From: Roseibium sediminicola
GTDB lineage: Bacteria > Pseudomonadota > Alphaproteobacteria > Rhizobiales > Stappiaceae
Length of the DNA stretch: 64,000 bases
Assembly (NCBI RefSeq): GCF_023156505.1
Contig: NZ_JALNMJ010000005.1
Span: 235,964 to 299,963, forward strand
Reading direction: 5' to 3'
Position numbers and translations under genes: made by a program
The notes under the pieces: model-generated
What the model saw: the letters and a program-made list of their open reading frames with translations, nothing else
What the model was told of the DNA's origin: nothing
The model's database searches: none
In this document: positions 63,733-64,000 of the stretch, in pieces
Layout of the letters: each line of letters opens with the position of its first letter
Numbering within the stretch: position 1 is the first letter of the stretch

Positions 63733-64000
63733 GCCCTCCATCGACGGCGGCGCCGCCAACACGGCGCCTTTCGCTGTCGGCCCTACCAGACAACTTCGCC
63801 GGATGGCCTGGAAACAGGAAGTAGGCTTGATGTCTTTGGGTGAAGGCTTTTACAGCCACATTTGCTGCATGGCGAATGGTTCTTTGACAATTTGGTTATG
63901 AAGGAAGGGAAGCGTAGGCGGCGTTGGCCTTGCGATCGCTGGGTGTCTTTTGGCATTTGGTGGTTTTAAGGAGTTACGCAGGTACGCTGATCTTTCAGAC
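63733..64000 (+). other. rRNA operon 5' leader, 16S just outside
   Basis: Transcribed leader from the promoter to the window edge. TTCTTTGACAATTTGG at about 63880-63895 resembles the boxA antitermination signal, as in rhizobial rrn leaders. The 16S gene itself is not visible here: no AGAGTTTGATC start lies before position 64000. The GGCGGCGCCGCC palindrome near 63747-63760 could form an early leader stem. Confidence 0.75.

Noticed and set aside
63467..63859. 130-codon minus-strand frame across the rrn promoter
   Set aside because: It spans the TTGACT/TATAAC promoter, has no recognisable domain and is likely a chance open frame next to the rRNA operon.
1..64000. CRISPR arrays, prophage or toxin-antitoxin modules
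   Set aside because: No regularly spaced direct repeats, phage structural genes, integrases or typical toxin-antitoxin pairs were found by reading either strand.

Overview
The window is a GC-rich alphaproteobacterial chromosome segment that reads almost end to end as ordinary, densely packed genes. The gene content (MucR regulator, Omp2b-type porin, class I PPK2, methylsuccinyl-CoA dehydrogenase, phasin) and the order ubiG / lysC-ptsP-prfA-prmC-DUF4167-clpB point to the Hyphomicrobiales (Rhizobiales), most likely a marine Stappiaceae relative such as Roseibium/Labrenzia. The genus is an inference from gene order and protein style, not from a database search.

Layout. 1-1.9 kb: 3' part of hemY and a tRNA-Thr(CGT). 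2-5.8 kb: two tandem paralogous periplasmic binding-protein-like genes, a stand-alone double-receiver response regulator and an unknown membrane protein. 5.9-14.3 kb: a leucine/isovalerate catabolic operon on the minus strand (TetR regulator, mccB, a macrodomain protein, mccA, an acyl-CoA synthetase, then mvaB and a crotonase behind a palindromic repeat), with a 24-bp operator in front of the TetR gene. 14.4-17.3 kb: ppk2, then a periplasmic ClpP-like gene split by a 278-bp MITE-like element, then a Gfo/Idh/MocA oxidoreductase. 17.4-23.8 kb: MBL hydrolase with divergent GlxA-type regulator, mucR, an AT-rich 0.7-kb gap, porin, LysR, a small conserved-looking gene and infC, whose start codon is ATT. 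24-30 kb: small membrane proteins, DUF4399, mcd of the ethylmalonyl-CoA pathway, YihY and a DMT exporter. 30-35.7 kb: chemoreceptor, ferredoxin-reductase-like flavoprotein, alpha/beta hydrolase, an unusual class III nucleotide cyclase. 35.7-43.5 kb: a Gtr-type surface-glycan module (GT39, GtrA, GtrB) with a sulfotransferase behind secA, and a parvulin. 43.6-51.5 kb: argJ-mutT-flp, methyltransferase, comF-grxC-nitrilase-DUF1178, phasin, hydrolase-ubiG. 51.7-63.3 kb: lysC-ptsP-prfA-prmC, DUF4167, clpB, an M23 endopeptidase. 63.3-64 kb: an rRNA-operon promoter and leader; 16S itself must start just outside the window.

Central metabolism is linked by acyl-CoA chemistry: leucine degradation yields acetyl-CoA and acetoacetate, the ethylmalonyl-CoA pathway (mcd) assimilates acetyl-CoA, and the phasin marks polyhydroxyalkanoate storage from the same pool. 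The most noteworthy items are the MITE with two long internal hairpins, which leaves its host gene blocked by a single in-frame amber codon; the macrodomain gene translationally coupled to the methylcrotonyl-CoA carboxylase subunits; the sulfotransferase lacking any usual start codon outside secA; the nucleotide cyclase with three substituted substrate-site residues; and a perfect FNR/FixK-type box upstream of the phasin. No CRISPR array, prophage, or complete insertion sequence was seen.
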